From: an uncultured Verrucomicrobiota bacterium
GTDB taxonomy: Bacteria > Verrucomicrobiota > Verrucomicrobiia > Verrucomicrobiales > Verrucomicrobiaceae
DNA length: 32,366 bases
Direction: 5' to 3'
Assembly: GCA_903854655.1 (NCBI GenBank)
Contig: CAINXC010000749.1
Coordinates: forward strand, 1 to 32,366
Shown here: piece by piece, positions 15,175 through 24,218 of the stretch
How the letters are laid out: the number at the start of each line of letters is the position of its first letter
Numbering within the stretch: the first letter of the stretch is position 1
Made by a program: the position numbers and the translations under genes
Notes under the pieces: generated by a model
Told to the model about the DNA's origin: nothing
Database searches by the model: none
What the model saw: the letters and a program-made list of their open reading frames with translations, nothing else

Positions 15175-16485
15175 ATGAACGCTCCCCACATTTCCTCCTC
15201 GCCTCTGCCTCGCCGCGCCTTTCTCCGCAGCGTCGGTGTGACACTCGCCTTGCCCATGCTGGAATGCATGACGCCTGTGTTTGGGCGTGGGGCACGGTCC
15301 GATTCGCCGCAGCGGATGCTGTTGATTTCGAACAATCTGGGTGTGCTCCCGAAACCCTTCTTCCCGAAGCAGTCGGGACGGGATTATGAGCTCTCGCCTT
15401 ACCTCTCCGCGCTCGCGGATTTTCGCAACGAGTTCACTGTCTTCAGCGGTCTCTCTCATCCTGGAGTGACGGGCGGCCACAGCACCGAAAACTGCTTTCT
15501 CACCGCCGCCAGGGGGCCGACCAGAAGCGGTTTCCGCAATCAGATCTCGCTGGATCAGTTCGCCGCTGAGAAGCTCGGGCAGCGCACCCGCTTTGCGACG
15601 CTGAACCTGGGGGTTAACATCGACAAGGCCAACCGCAGCCTGTCGTGGACACGGGACGGGGTCCTGCTACCCGCCGAAGACAGCGCTCCGGCCTTGTTCC
15701 GGAAGATGTTCATTCAGGGAAATGCGGACGAAGTCGCGCGGCAGCTTCGCAAGCTCGAAGAAAGGGGCAGCATTCTTGATGCTTTGAACGATGACGCGAA
15801 GGTGTTCAGCCGCCGTCTTGGCAATGATGACAAGGCGCGGCTCGACCAATATTTCACTTCCGTGCGTGAGGTGGAGGAGCGTCTGCAGACGGCCCGGGAA
15901 TGGGAGTTGCGTCCGAAGCCCACTACAACTCAGCCTCCGCCTCCGGACATTCAGGACAAGAAGCGGTTCTTTGAGAAATTCGACCTGATGCTTTCCATGG
16001 CGCAACTGGCGCTGGAGTCAGACACGACCCGAATCGTGACTCTCATGGTCGATGCCTTTGCGACGCCGGTCTTCAAGCTGCATGAAAACCAGAGCACGAC
16101 CGATGGTTACCACAACCTCAGCCATCACGGCCAGGCGGTCGAGAAAGTGAAGCAGCTCGAAGATGCGGACCAGCAGCAGATGGCCCTGCTGCGCAAGCTC
16201 CTGACAACACTTGCCGCAAAAAGGGATGGTTCTCGGCGGCTGCTCGACAGCACCATGGTGTTGTTTGGCAGCAACATGGGGGATGCCAACACCCACGACA
16301 ACAGCAACCTGCCCATTTTGCTTGCCGGGGGCGGATTCAAGCACGGCCAGCACCTGGTTTTCAAGCGCGACGCCAACACGCCCCTGAGCAATCTTTATGT
16401 GTCCATGCTTCAGCGCATGAACCTGGAGGCCGATGCTTTTGGCTCCAGCACCGGCACCCTGTCAGGTTTGGTTGCGAGTACCTGA
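15175..16485 (+). CDS. DUF1552 family Tat-exported protein
   Basis: This encodes 436 residues from the ATG at 15175, 4 bp after the stop of the DUF1587/1592 gene. The N-terminus carries a twin-arginine signal (PRRAFLRSVGVTLALPMLE), so the protein is probably exported folded. The body matches DUF1552: MLLISNNLGVLPKPFFP after the signal, FSGLSHPGVTGGHS (His-rich), a central charged helical region with SVREVEERLQ, then TRIVTLMVDAF, GYHNLSHHG and a C-terminal LFGSNMGDANTHDNSNLPILLAGGG. The conserved His/Asp/Asn clusters recall the metal-binding sites of the alkaline-phosphatase/sulfatase-like DUF1501 relatives, but no activity has been assigned to this family that I can name. It is near-obligately paired with the upstream family, so the two probably work together in the periplasm. 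The last 24 bp overlap the convergent AraC gene. Confidence 0.92.
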   Translation: MNAPHISSSPLPRRAFLRSVGVTLALPMLECMTPVFGRGARSDSPQRMLLISNNLGVLPKPFFPKQSGRDYELSPYLSALADFRNEFTVFSGLSHPGVTGGHSTENCFLTAARGPTRSGFRNQISLDQFAAEKLGQRTRFATLNLGVNIDKANRSLSWTRDGVLLPAEDSAPALFRKMFIQGNADEVARQLRKLEERGSILDALNDDAKVFSRRLGNDDKARLDQYFTSVREVEERLQTAREWELRPKPTTTQPPPPDIQDKKRFFEKFDLMLSMAQLALESDTTRIVTLMVDAFATPVFKLHENQSTTDGYHNLSHHGQAVEKVKQLEDADQQQMALLRKLLTTLAAKRDGSRRLLDSTMVLFGSNMGDANTHDNSNLPILLAGGGFKHGQHLVFKRDANTPLSNLYVSMLQRMNLEADAFGSSTGTLSGLVAST

Positions 16486-17418
16486 CTCTCGCTTCGCATT
16501 GCGCTGCCGAGCCCGATATTCGGAGGGATTGCATTTCAACAGCCGGCGAAAGAGGCGGTTGAAAAACGACACCTGGCTGAAGCCGCAGGCCATGGCGATT
16601 TCCAGCACGCTGCGGTCACCCTCGGCCAGTTCACGCGTCGCCGCCTGGAGCCGCAGGCGGTTGAGGAATTCGCTGAAGGTGTGGCCCGAGTGCTTCTTGA
16701 ACTGGCGGGCGAAGGTGGGGCGGCTCAGGTTCGTGAGCTGTAGCACGTCCTCCAGGCGCACAGGGTCGCGGAAGTGGGCGATCAGGTGGCGCATCGCCTC
16801 CCGGATCGCCTGCTGATAGTGTGATTCGGTGGGCAGCGAAAAGGATCGCACGGAAAGAAAGCTTCGGTCGTGCTCAGGCGCGTCCGTCATGAGCGCGAGG
16901 ACGCGCAGCAGCAAGCCCAGGCGCTCGGCTCCGCCGGTGTTGTTGATGTCCTGCAACAGCGTGGTCACGAGCGCCGCCGTGCGGCCCGTAAAGCGCAGGC
17001 CACGGCCCGCGCGCTTGAACAGGGCCGCGAGTGTCAATGTCTCCGGAAAGGCCCAGAAGGGATGGCTTTCGGGGAAATGCCACTGCACGGAGATGCCTGC
17101 CGAGGTGCCGCGTGTGTGCCAGTAATGTGGCAGCTTTTCGCCCAGCAGCACCAGATCGCCTGCGGCGAAAGAGCCGATGTGGTCTCCCACAAAGCGGGTG
17201 CCCTCGCCTGCGGTAAACAGGGTCAGCTCCATTTCCAGATGGTAGTGCCAGTGGCCGCCCTCGCCTGAGACTTTCTCGGCTTTTCCCGGTGCCAGCACGC
17301 TTTCCACTTCGCGCAAATTGCGAGCCCACCGGATCACCCGGAAGGAGTGTCCGCTGGGTGGCTGGATTCTTTCGCGAAGGGCACGCATGGGCACTTTCAT
17401 AACACGCAGAGGTTCCAT
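16462..17418 (-). CDS. AraC-family regulator with N-terminal cupin
   Basis: This encodes 318 residues from the ATG at 17418. In-frame alternatives exist at 17514, which would read through the putative operator, and at 17400. The N-terminal half is a cupin-like sensor (HWHYHLEMELTLFTAGEGTRF, GDLVLLGEKLPHYWHT). The C-terminal ~100 residues are two AraC helix-turn-helices (VRLEDVLQLTNLSRPTFARQFKKHSG and VLEIAMACGFSQVSFFNRLFRR as the two recognition regions, ending NPSEYR). By family the cupin binds a sugar or related ligand and the protein binds direct repeats. The gene is divergent from a sugar isomerase-aldolase operon and shares an 86-bp intergenic region with two 21-bp-spaced direct repeats, so that operon is its likely target. 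Its 3' end overlaps the DUF1552 stop by 24 bp in convergent orientation. Confidence 0.92.
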   Translation of the reverse strand: MEPLRVMKVPMRALRERIQPPSGHSFRVIRWARNLREVESVLAPGKAEKVSGEGGHWHYHLEMELTLFTAGEGTRFVGDHIGSFAAGDLVLLGEKLPHYWHTRGTSAGISVQWHFPESHPFWAFPETLTLAALFKRAGRGLRFTGRTAALVTTLLQDINNTGGAERLGLLLRVLALMTDAPEHDRSFLSVRSFSLPTESHYQQAIREAMRHLIAHFRDPVRLEDVLQLTNLSRPTFARQFKKHSGHTFSEFLNRLRLQAATRELAEGDRSVLEIAMACGFSQVSFFNRLFRRLLKCNPSEYRARQRNAKRESGTRNQT

Positions 17419-17428
17419 GATCCATTTG

Positions 17429-17457
17429 TTTGAGACAATAGTCTCGGCCTTTGAGAC
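17429..17457. promoter_or_regulatory. Direct-repeat pair TTTGAGAC at 21-bp spacing (putative AraC-type operator)
   Basis: TTTGAGAC occurs at 17429-17436 and again at 17450-17457, exactly 21 bp (two helical turns) apart. An inverted GTCTC (17441-17445) lies between them and makes a GAGAC-AATA-GTCTC dyad. Direct half-sites about 21 bp apart on one DNA face are typical of AraC/XylR-family operators. The pair sits 11 bp before the regulator start and 47 bp before the isomerase start. Confidence 0.6.
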
Positions 17458-17504
17458 TGCGGGCGTAGAAATGCGCGTCAAACCAGCGTTGTATGGGCCA
17501 GCGT

Positions 17505-18548
17505 ATGAGCACACCCACGAAGTATCGTTTTTCTTTTGGCCCCTGGAACATCAGCGAGGGGGCCGACCCCTTTGGTCCGGAGGTTCGCAAAGCGTTCCCG
17601 CACGAGAAGAAGTTTGCCTTGTACAAGCCGATGGGCTTCGACGGGGTGCAGTTTCATGACGACGACGTGGTTCCCGGCGTGGACGACCTGACTCCGGCCC
17701 AGATTTCCAAGCAGGCGGCCAAGGTGAAGAAGATGCTCGACAACCAGGGGCTGGTTCCGGAGTTCGTCGCACCGCGCCTCTGGTTCGCGCCGCAGACTGT
17801 GGACGGCGCCTACACCTCCAACAGCGCCAAGGACCGCAAGTACGCGCTGGAACGCACCCTGCGCTGCATCGACATCGCCCACGAGGTGGGAAGCAAGGCC
17901 ACGGTGCTCTGGCTGGCGCGCGAGGGCACCTACATTCGCGAGAGCAAGAACGCCCGCCTCGCCTACGAGCGCATTTTGGAAACGATCAACACCATGCTCG
18001 ATCATGACAAGGAGATTGATGTCTGGATCGAACCCAAGCCCAATGAGCCGACCGACATGGCTTATGTGCCGACGATCGGCCATGCCGTGGCCCTGGCCTA
18101 CGCTTCCAAGGAGCCGAAGCGCGTGAAGGGGCTCATCGAGACCGCTCACGCCCTGCTGGCGGGTCTTGATCCCAGTGATGAAATGGCCTTCGCGCTGGCG
18201 CACGACAAGCTGGGCAGCGTTCATCTCAATGACCAAAACGGCCTGAAGTACGATCAGGACAAGAACTTCGGTTCCGCCAACCTCCGCGTCGCCTTCAACC
18301 AGGTGCGCGTGCTGGAAGAAGCCGGTTTCGGCAGCAAAGGCGAATTCATCGGGCTCGATGTGAAAGCCATGCGCACCCAGAAGGGCAGTTGCGTCACCTC
18401 CCACCTGACCGGCAGCCGGGAACTCTTCCTGCACCTGGTGGACAAGGTGCGCTCGTGGGACCAGAAATTGGAGAAGCAGCTTGTCGATGCCCGTGATTAT
18501 GAGGCACTGGAGCTGGCCGTCATGAAACATCTGATGGGCGTCAAGTAA
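17505..18548 (+). CDS. Xylose isomerase-like TIM-barrel sugar isomerase
   Basis: This 347-residue TIM barrel has the metal and substrate residues of class I (actinobacterial) xylose isomerases. His51 and Asp54 are in FHDDDVVP, Glu176 and Lys178 in WIEPKPNEP, Glu212 and His215 in IETAHALLAG, Asp243 in HLNDQNG, Asp250 and Asp252 in YDQD, and Asp285 in GLDVKA. These would bind two divalent cations for an aldose-ketose hydride shift. It is shorter than typical XylA (~390 residues) and lacks most of its C-terminal dimer arm, so the natural sugar may not be xylose. The ATG at 17505 gives the family-like start STPTKYRFSFGPW; another lies 4 codons upstream. It is followed at 20 bp by an aldolase gene and is divergent from an AraC regulator, which points to an inducible aldose catabolic operon. 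No sugar kinase is in the window. Confidence 0.85.
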   Translation: MSTPTKYRFSFGPWNISEGADPFGPEVRKAFPHEKKFALYKPMGFDGVQFHDDDVVPGVDDLTPAQISKQAAKVKKMLDNQGLVPEFVAPRLWFAPQTVDGAYTSNSAKDRKYALERTLRCIDIAHEVGSKATVLWLAREGTYIRESKNARLAYERILETINTMLDHDKEIDVWIEPKPNEPTDMAYVPTIGHAVALAYASKEPKRVKGLIETAHALLAGLDPSDEMAFALAHDKLGSVHLNDQNGLKYDQDKNFGSANLRVAFNQVRVLEEAGFGSKGEFIGLDVKAMRTQKGSCVTSHLTGSRELFLHLVDKVRSWDQKLEKQLVDARDYEALELAVMKHLMGVK

Positions 18549-18568
18549 TCCTATTCACAACCCTCTCC

Positions 18569-19399
18569 ATGAAGCAATTCCGTCTCAACCGCCTCTTCAA
18601 CGCCAAGTCCAACCGCTGCTTCGATGTCGCGGTCGATCATGGCTTCTTCAACCAGCCCGGCTTCCTGCAGGGCATTGAGGACATGCGCGAAGTGATCAAG
18701 ACGCTGGTGGATGCCGCTCCTGACGCCATCCAGCTCACGCTGGGCCAGGCGCGTCATTTGCAGTCCGTCCCTGGCCGCCACAAGCCCAGTCTGGTGCTGC
18801 GCACCGATGTGGCCAATATCTACGGCAAGGAGCTGCCGGATACCTGCTTCAGCCTCATGATCGAGGAGACCATGCTGCAGGCCGTGCGATATGACGCCGC
18901 TTGCGTGTGCGTCAATCTGTTCCAGATCCCCGGAGCGCCCGAGGTCCACGCCCAGTGCGTGGAGAACATCCTCAAATTGAAGCCCCAGGCCGACTACTAT
19001 GGCATGCCCATGATGGTGGAGCCCCTGGTGTTTCAGCCGAACGCGAAGGCTGGCGGCTACATGGTCAACGGCGACCTCACCGCTATCACCTATCTGGTGC
19101 GACAGGCAGTGGAACTGGGCGCCGACATCATCAAGGCAGATCCCACCGATGATGTGAACTTGTACCATAAGGTGGTGGAAGTGGCCTCCGGCATTCCCGT
19201 GCTGGTGCGCGGCGGTGGCCGCGTAAGCGACCGCGAAATCCTGGAGCGCACCCAGGGCCTCCTCCAACAGGGCGCGGCGGGCATCGTCTATGGCCGCAAC
19301 GTGATCCAGCATCCCTCGCCCAAGGGCATCACCCAGGCGCTGATGGCCATGGTGCATGACAATGTCAGCGTGGACGAGGCGTTGAAGCTGGTCGTGTAA
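18569..19399 (+). CDS. Class I aldolase of the DeoC/LsrF/FbaB family
   Basis: This 276-residue TIM barrel resembles archaeal-type class I fructose-bisphosphate aldolases and LsrF. AVDHGFF (residues 21-27) matches the family N-terminal strand. KADPTDD contains the probable Schiff-base lysine (Lys189). VLVRGGGRVSDREILE and GAAGIVYGRNVIQHP form the phosphate-binding end of the barrel. It would cleave or form a C-C bond in a ketose phosphate to yield a triose and an aldehyde. It begins 20 bp after the sugar isomerase gene and is followed by a strong terminator, so the two form a short operon. The direct kinase step between isomerase and aldolase must be encoded elsewhere or be unnecessary. The exact substrate cannot be read from the sequence. 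Confidence 0.88.
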   Translation: MKQFRLNRLFNAKSNRCFDVAVDHGFFNQPGFLQGIEDMREVIKTLVDAAPDAIQLTLGQARHLQSVPGRHKPSLVLRTDVANIYGKELPDTCFSLMIEETMLQAVRYDAACVCVNLFQIPGAPEVHAQCVENILKLKPQADYYGMPMMVEPLVFQPNAKAGGYMVNGDLTAITYLVRQAVELGADIIKADPTDDVNLYHKVVEVASGIPVLVRGGGRVSDREILERTQGLLQQGAAGIVYGRNVIQHPSPKGITQALMAMVHDNVSVDEALKLVV

Positions 19400-19427
19400 A
19401 GATACAAGACTTTAAGATTCAAGAGGC

Positions 19428-19460
19428 AAGACCTGAGGGCGTGATGCTCTCAGGTCTTTT
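19428..19460. terminator. Rho-independent terminator, probably bidirectional
   Basis: Arms AAGACCTGAG (19428-19437) and CTCAGGTCTT (19449-19458) are perfect 10-bp complements with an 11-nt loop. They are followed by TTTT on the plus strand, 29 bp after the aldolase stop. The giant minus-strand gene ends at 19543, so the hairpin can serve both convergent units, though the T-run is weaker in the minus direction. Confidence 0.85.
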
Positions 19461-19542
19461 GCTTCGAAGCGGCGCCAGACTTGGGTGCGGCGCTGACTTT
19501 CACGTCTTCTGTGCTGGTGTCTTCCAGTCTGCCGTCCGTTCC

Positions 19543-22500
19543 TCACTTCGCCACGGCGCTCATGCTGCCGCTCTGGCCGAAGCCGTCCAACACCCTCGGG
19601 CTGGTGCTCATGAAATAGCCTTGCGCGCCTTCGCGCGGGCCTTTTTGCAGGATCGCGCCGTAGTACGTGGGCCGGGTGCCGTCGGTGTGGAGGAAGGTGC
19701 CGGTGACGGCGCCGGTGGTGCTGGTGATGACCAGGGTCGCGGTCCCCAGCACGGGCACCTGGTAGGCGGCGTTTAGCGGGTTGATGTTCATGCCAAAAAC
19801 CGGTGCCGAGGTGAGCAGGCCGCCGGTGAAGGAAAGCGTGGCGTCCGCCGAGGGCGGGTTCTGCTGCAGGCCGGGGAAGACGCTGCTGGCGGGAATGCGG
19901 GGCGGGATCACGTAGCGCGCGCCCACCAAGCCTACGAGCACGCCCTCCGGCCAGCCGCCGGGATACCACTGCGAGGTGTCCTGCTCCGGGCGCACCCAAA
20001 GGAGGCCGTTGCTGGTCACGTCATAGGTCGAGGCGTCGGCATCGGTCACTGCGACGGTGCCCCAGAGGCAGCCGTGGCCGCTGTAGAGCGAGACGAAGAG
20101 CGGCCACTGGTTGGCGGCCACCAGGGCGGCGCTGCCGCTGATGGGCGTGTTATCCGCCAGCCTGCCGCTGTAGGCCACCGTGCCGGTCACGCCCAGCGTC
20201 ATCGTCGCGTAGCCCGTGCCCTGCGGGTAGTCCTGGAGGTCGAGCGCGGGCACCTGCGGCGCGGCGGGGAGGAGCAGGGTGTAGGGCTTGCTGGTGGTGC
20301 CGGCCAGGTCGGCGAAGACCTTGCTGGTGGCGCTGTAGAGGGCGGGCTGGGCGGTGATGCTGCTGGTGTAGGTGCTGCTGCCAAAGTCCAGGCTCTGCGT
20401 CACCGTGCCGGTGAGGCCGCCGCCGGCCATGTTCAGGTTCAGGCTCACGAGCAGGCTGGGCAGATTGGCCCGCGCCAGCGCCAGCGCGAGGCTGCGCCCC
20501 GTGCCGAAGCGCGCCGCGCCGGTGTTGTCAAACACGCCGTTCACCGGCACCGAAAGGCCGGCGATTTTCAGCGTGCTGGTGAAGGCGCCCGTGCTGGTGA
20601 CCACGGCGTTTTGCAGCATCCCCATCGTGTCCACCTGCGTGGGCGTGCCCAACTGCGGCACCACCAGGCCGTTGAAGGTGCCGGTGACGCCCGCCACGAA
20701 GGGGTTTTTGATGAAATTGGCCGTCAGGCTCAGGCCGGGCTGCATGGTGAACTTCAGCGTGGCCACCTGGGCGGCGGTGGCTGTCACCCCGGTGCCGGTG
20801 AAGCTGTTCGCCGTCCAGCCATTGAACACATAGCCGGCCTTGGGCGTGGCGGCGATGGTGTACGAGGCACCGAGGTTGCGTTGGGAGGTGGGCACGAAGC
20901 CCGCGCTCACCGTGCCGGAACCGGACGGGCCGGCGATGGCCACCGCGAGGGTGCCTGTCACCACATAGCTCACACCGCGGCTGGTGACGATGGAGGTGTT
21001 GCCGCGTGTGTCCACGCTTTGCACGGCGATGCTGTTCGGCCCGGGGACGAGGGTCAGGGGCAGGGTGAAGGTGCCGGTCTTGCCGCTGCTCGCAAGCGTG
21101 AGCGTGGCGGGGGCAAAGGCGGCGCCGTTGAGCGACACCAGCACGCTTGCCAGCCCCAGGTTGTCGCTGGCGCTGCCGGTCACGTGGATGCTGGGCCCGG
21201 CGGCCTCAGCGATCACCGCATTGGCGGCGGGCGCGGTGAGGGTCACGGTGGGCGGCGTCACATCATTGGCCAGGATGGTCACCGCGCAGGTGGTCTGCGC
21301 GCCCAGGCTGGCGCCGGGGCCGAAGGTGCCGCTGAGCGTGAGGGTGAAGGTCTTGTTCGTGTTGGTCGCGGAGGTGTCTGCCACAATGGGAACGGCCACG
21401 GTGGTGGTGCTCTGGCCGGCCGCGAAGCTCGCCACCGATTCCACCATCGTGTAGTCGCCGGGGCTCTTCGCCGTGCCGTCGGTGGAGGTGACTGTCACGT
21501 CCGCCGCGGGCAGGTAGGGGCCGGTGCGGACGAGGGGCACGAGCGCTGTCTTGGCTTCCTCCCCCACGTTGAAGGTGGCGGCGCTGAAGGCGAGGGCATT
21601 GGCGTAGTCCAGCGCGGGGGAGACCTCCACCGCGCCGATGTCAAGAATCACGCTGCCGTTGCCATCGCCATCCACCACGCGGGCAGAGCCGCGCTGGTCC
21701 GTGCTGAAGCTGGAGGTGGTGGCGCCCGCGGCATCAATCGCCGGGCTGCCGGGCAGCGGCATCATCGTCTGCGTGGGCCCGCCGTTGCTGGCCAGTGGCG
21801 CGAGCAGGGCGTCCACTCCGGTGATGTTGCCATTCGTTCCGTTGGCGATATCGGAATTCGTGGCATCGCCAATGAGGCAGTTCGTGGCCGCAAGCGTGCC
21901 GCTCTCATGCCAAAAATCGGGTCCACTGCCCGAGGCCGCCGTGTTGCCGGCGATGAGGGTGTTGGTCAAAGTGACAGGGGAACTGTCAAAGGAATCAATC
22001 CCGCCGCCGCCATCACTTTTCGCGTTGGTGCCGGTGGCATGGTTGCCTGAAACCGTGCATTGCGTGAGCGTGAGCGTGCCGGTGTTGGCGATAGCGCCGC
22101 CGTCTGGGGCGGAGTTGCCGGAGAGGGTGCACTGCGTGAGCGTCAGCGTGCCGCTGTTGAAAATCGCGCCGCCGAGGCCGAGGCTGGCGGAATTGCCGGA
22201 GAGGGTGCACTGCGTGAGGGACAGGGTGCCGTCGTTGAACACCGCGCCGCCGTTGTTGCCGGCATTGGCGGCATTGGCGGAGAGGATGCATTGTGTGAGT
22301 GTCAGCGTGCCGTTGTTTTCAATCATGCTGCTGACATCAGCGTTGCTGCGGCCGTGGAGAGTGAGGCCGCGCAGGGCGAGGGCGCCGCTTTGGACGTGGA
22401 AGAGGGCATTGTCTGAGGGGAGTTGGGAAGAATCGAGGGTGAGGCCGGCGGCGAGCGCGGAGGCATCAACGGTGACGCCGCCGGTGTCGTTGAGAGTGAA

Positions 22501-24218
22501 GGCGGCAGCATTTGAATTGAGCACCGGCTGGAGGGTCTGGCCGGAGAGCGTGGTGGAGGAGAAGAGAATGATGTCCGGCCCGGGAGCGGCGGCGGCGGCG
22601 GCGAGGGCAGCGCGCAGGGAGCCGTTGCCAGAATCGGCCGTGGTGTTGACTACGAGGGGCGCATTGGCCTCCGCCGCGCCGATGTCGGGGAGGGCGCTGC
22701 CGTCGCCATTGCCATCGGCAAGGGGGAGGCCGCGCTGGTCGGTGGTGATGGCGGGGGACAGGATCATGGCGGCATCAATCGCCGGGCTGCCGTACAGCGG
22801 CGGCATGGTCTGGGTGGGGCCGCCGTAGCTGCCCAGCGGGGCCAGCATGGCATTGCCGGTGAGCAGGCTGGCGCTGGCGCTCTTGCCGGTGGCGGTCAGG
22901 TCGCCGATGAAGTTCACCCCGGCGAGGGTGAGCGTGCCGCTGTTGTCAATGTCCGGCCCGCCAGCGCCACTGCTAGTGTTGCCGGCCACGATGGTGTTGG
23001 TCAGCGTCAGCGTGCCGGCGTTCGTGTTATCAATCCCGCCGCCGCCGCCAGCAGCGGAATTGCCGGAGAGGGTGCAGTGGGTGAGGGTCAGCGTGCCGGC
23101 ATTGTGAATCGCGCCGCCGCCGCCACCAGCGGAATTGCCGAAGAGGGTGCATTGGGTGAGTGTCAGCGTGCCGCTATTGGCAATGCCGCCGCCATTAAAG
23201 TTGTCGGCGGAGTTGCCAGAGAGAGTGCATTGACTGAGCGTGAGCGTGCCGAGATTGTCAATCGCGCCGCCCTGAGAGCTAAGCCCCTCCGTGAGGGTGA
23301 GGCTTTTCATGGCGATGGTCGGGCCGCCGTTGATCTGGAACAGCTCGACAGCTCCGTTCCCACTGAGGGTCAGCCCGCCTGCGAGGGCGCTGGCATCCAG
23401 CGTGACTGAGCTGCTGAGCGTGATCTGGCTGCCGAGGGTGACGGTGCGGCCGCTGAGGCCGGAGGCGAAGACGACGGTGCTGCCCGCAGGCGCGGCGGCC
23501 AGGGTGGCGCGCAGGGAGCCGGTGCCGGTATCGGCGGCAGTGACCACGGTGAGGGTGGTGGACGCGGCCACGGCCTCCGCCGCGCCGATGTCCAGGCTGG
23601 CGAGCGGAGCGGCGGCGGAGCCGGTGAGCACGCCAAGGTTGTCCACCGACTGGGCGCTGTCGCCATTGCTGGGGGTGCTGGCGCCAAAGCTGAAGCAGTC
23701 GCCCGCGCTGTACGAGTAGCTGGCGCTGGAGGTGAAGACCACGGCGCCCTTGTAAGTGACGGTGAGGGTGCCGGCGGAGCTGAGGCTGATGGTGACGCGC
23801 CTGTAGGCGCCCGCGTCGCTTGTGGGGCTGAATGCCGCGGCTTTGCTGGCCTTCTGGCTGCCGCTTTCATAGTAGGTGATGTTGCCGGCGGTGGTGTCGA
23901 AGGTGATGACATGGCCGGAGGTCGCCGCGCCGTTCTCGCCAAAGGCCGCCGTTTGACTGGGGCCAAAGCAGAAGCAGATGCCGCCCTTGGGGCCGGTGCC
24001 AGAGGTGAACTGGTAATCAAAGGAGGCGGTGAAGCTGTTGAAGCCGCCCAGGTCGGGCAGGACCAGGGAACCTGTCTGGTTGAGGCTGGCCGGGGTGAGC
24101 AAAACGGCGCCGGAGCTGAAGTCCTGGGTCCAGATGGCCGCGCCGCGCGCGACGCCGTTCTGATCGGCCAGCAGCCCGGCGGCGGCCCCGGCGGCGCCAA
24201 TGGCCGCGCTGCCGCCCC
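19543..24218 (-). CDS. Giant beta-helix/Calx-beta surface protein, C-terminal 1557 codons (after frameshift)
   Basis: This is the downstream frame of a ~2007-residue protein split at 24215-24219; no start codon fits at the junction. In order it holds the end of beta-helix module 1 and a lectin/LamG-like beta-sandwich (about nt 24140-23630, WTQDFSSG to SVDNLG). Beta-helix module 2 (about 23560-22660) and module 3 (about 22650-21620) each have GG(A/G)I-N-GTLTLTQCTLSGNSA coils and end in DQRG and DIGA(A/V)E. A Calx-beta domain (about 21600-21250), an Ig-like domain (about 21240-20960) and an InlB B-repeat-like segment (GYVFNGWTANSFTG) follow. The ~380-residue C-terminal region is of unknown function and may be a barrel-like or sorting module. 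By architecture it is a secreted or surface-anchored adhesin or glycan-binding protein. The gene ends at a TGA (19543-19545), convergent with the aldolase operon. Confidence 0.75.

Noticed and set aside
13830-15335. 501-codon minus-strand open frame opposite the DUF1587/1592 gene
   Set aside because: It overlaps a well-supported domain protein on the plus strand and has no recognisable domain of its own.
19428-19460. Hairpin considered as an operator or attenuator
   Set aside because: It lies after the aldolase stop, has a perfect GC-containing stem and a T-run, and is placed between convergent genes, so a terminator is the simpler reading.
20074-22828. Two long plus-strand open frames opposite the giant beta-helix gene
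   Set aside because: They are translated shadows of a GC-rich repeat gene, with Arg/Gly/His- or Val/Pro/Ser-rich composition and no motifs.
21995-23300. Closely spaced repeats that look like a CRISPR array
   Set aside because: The repeat blocks read in frame as GTLTLTQCTLSGNSA coils of a protein, vary in sequence, and lack constant repeat and spacer lengths. No cas genes are nearby.
23370-24218. Continuation of the N-terminal beta-helix frame after the frameshift
   Set aside because: The residues are Pro/Ala/Arg-rich and lose all beta-helix or lectin motifs, while the other frame keeps them. It is an open but non-coding frame after the shift.
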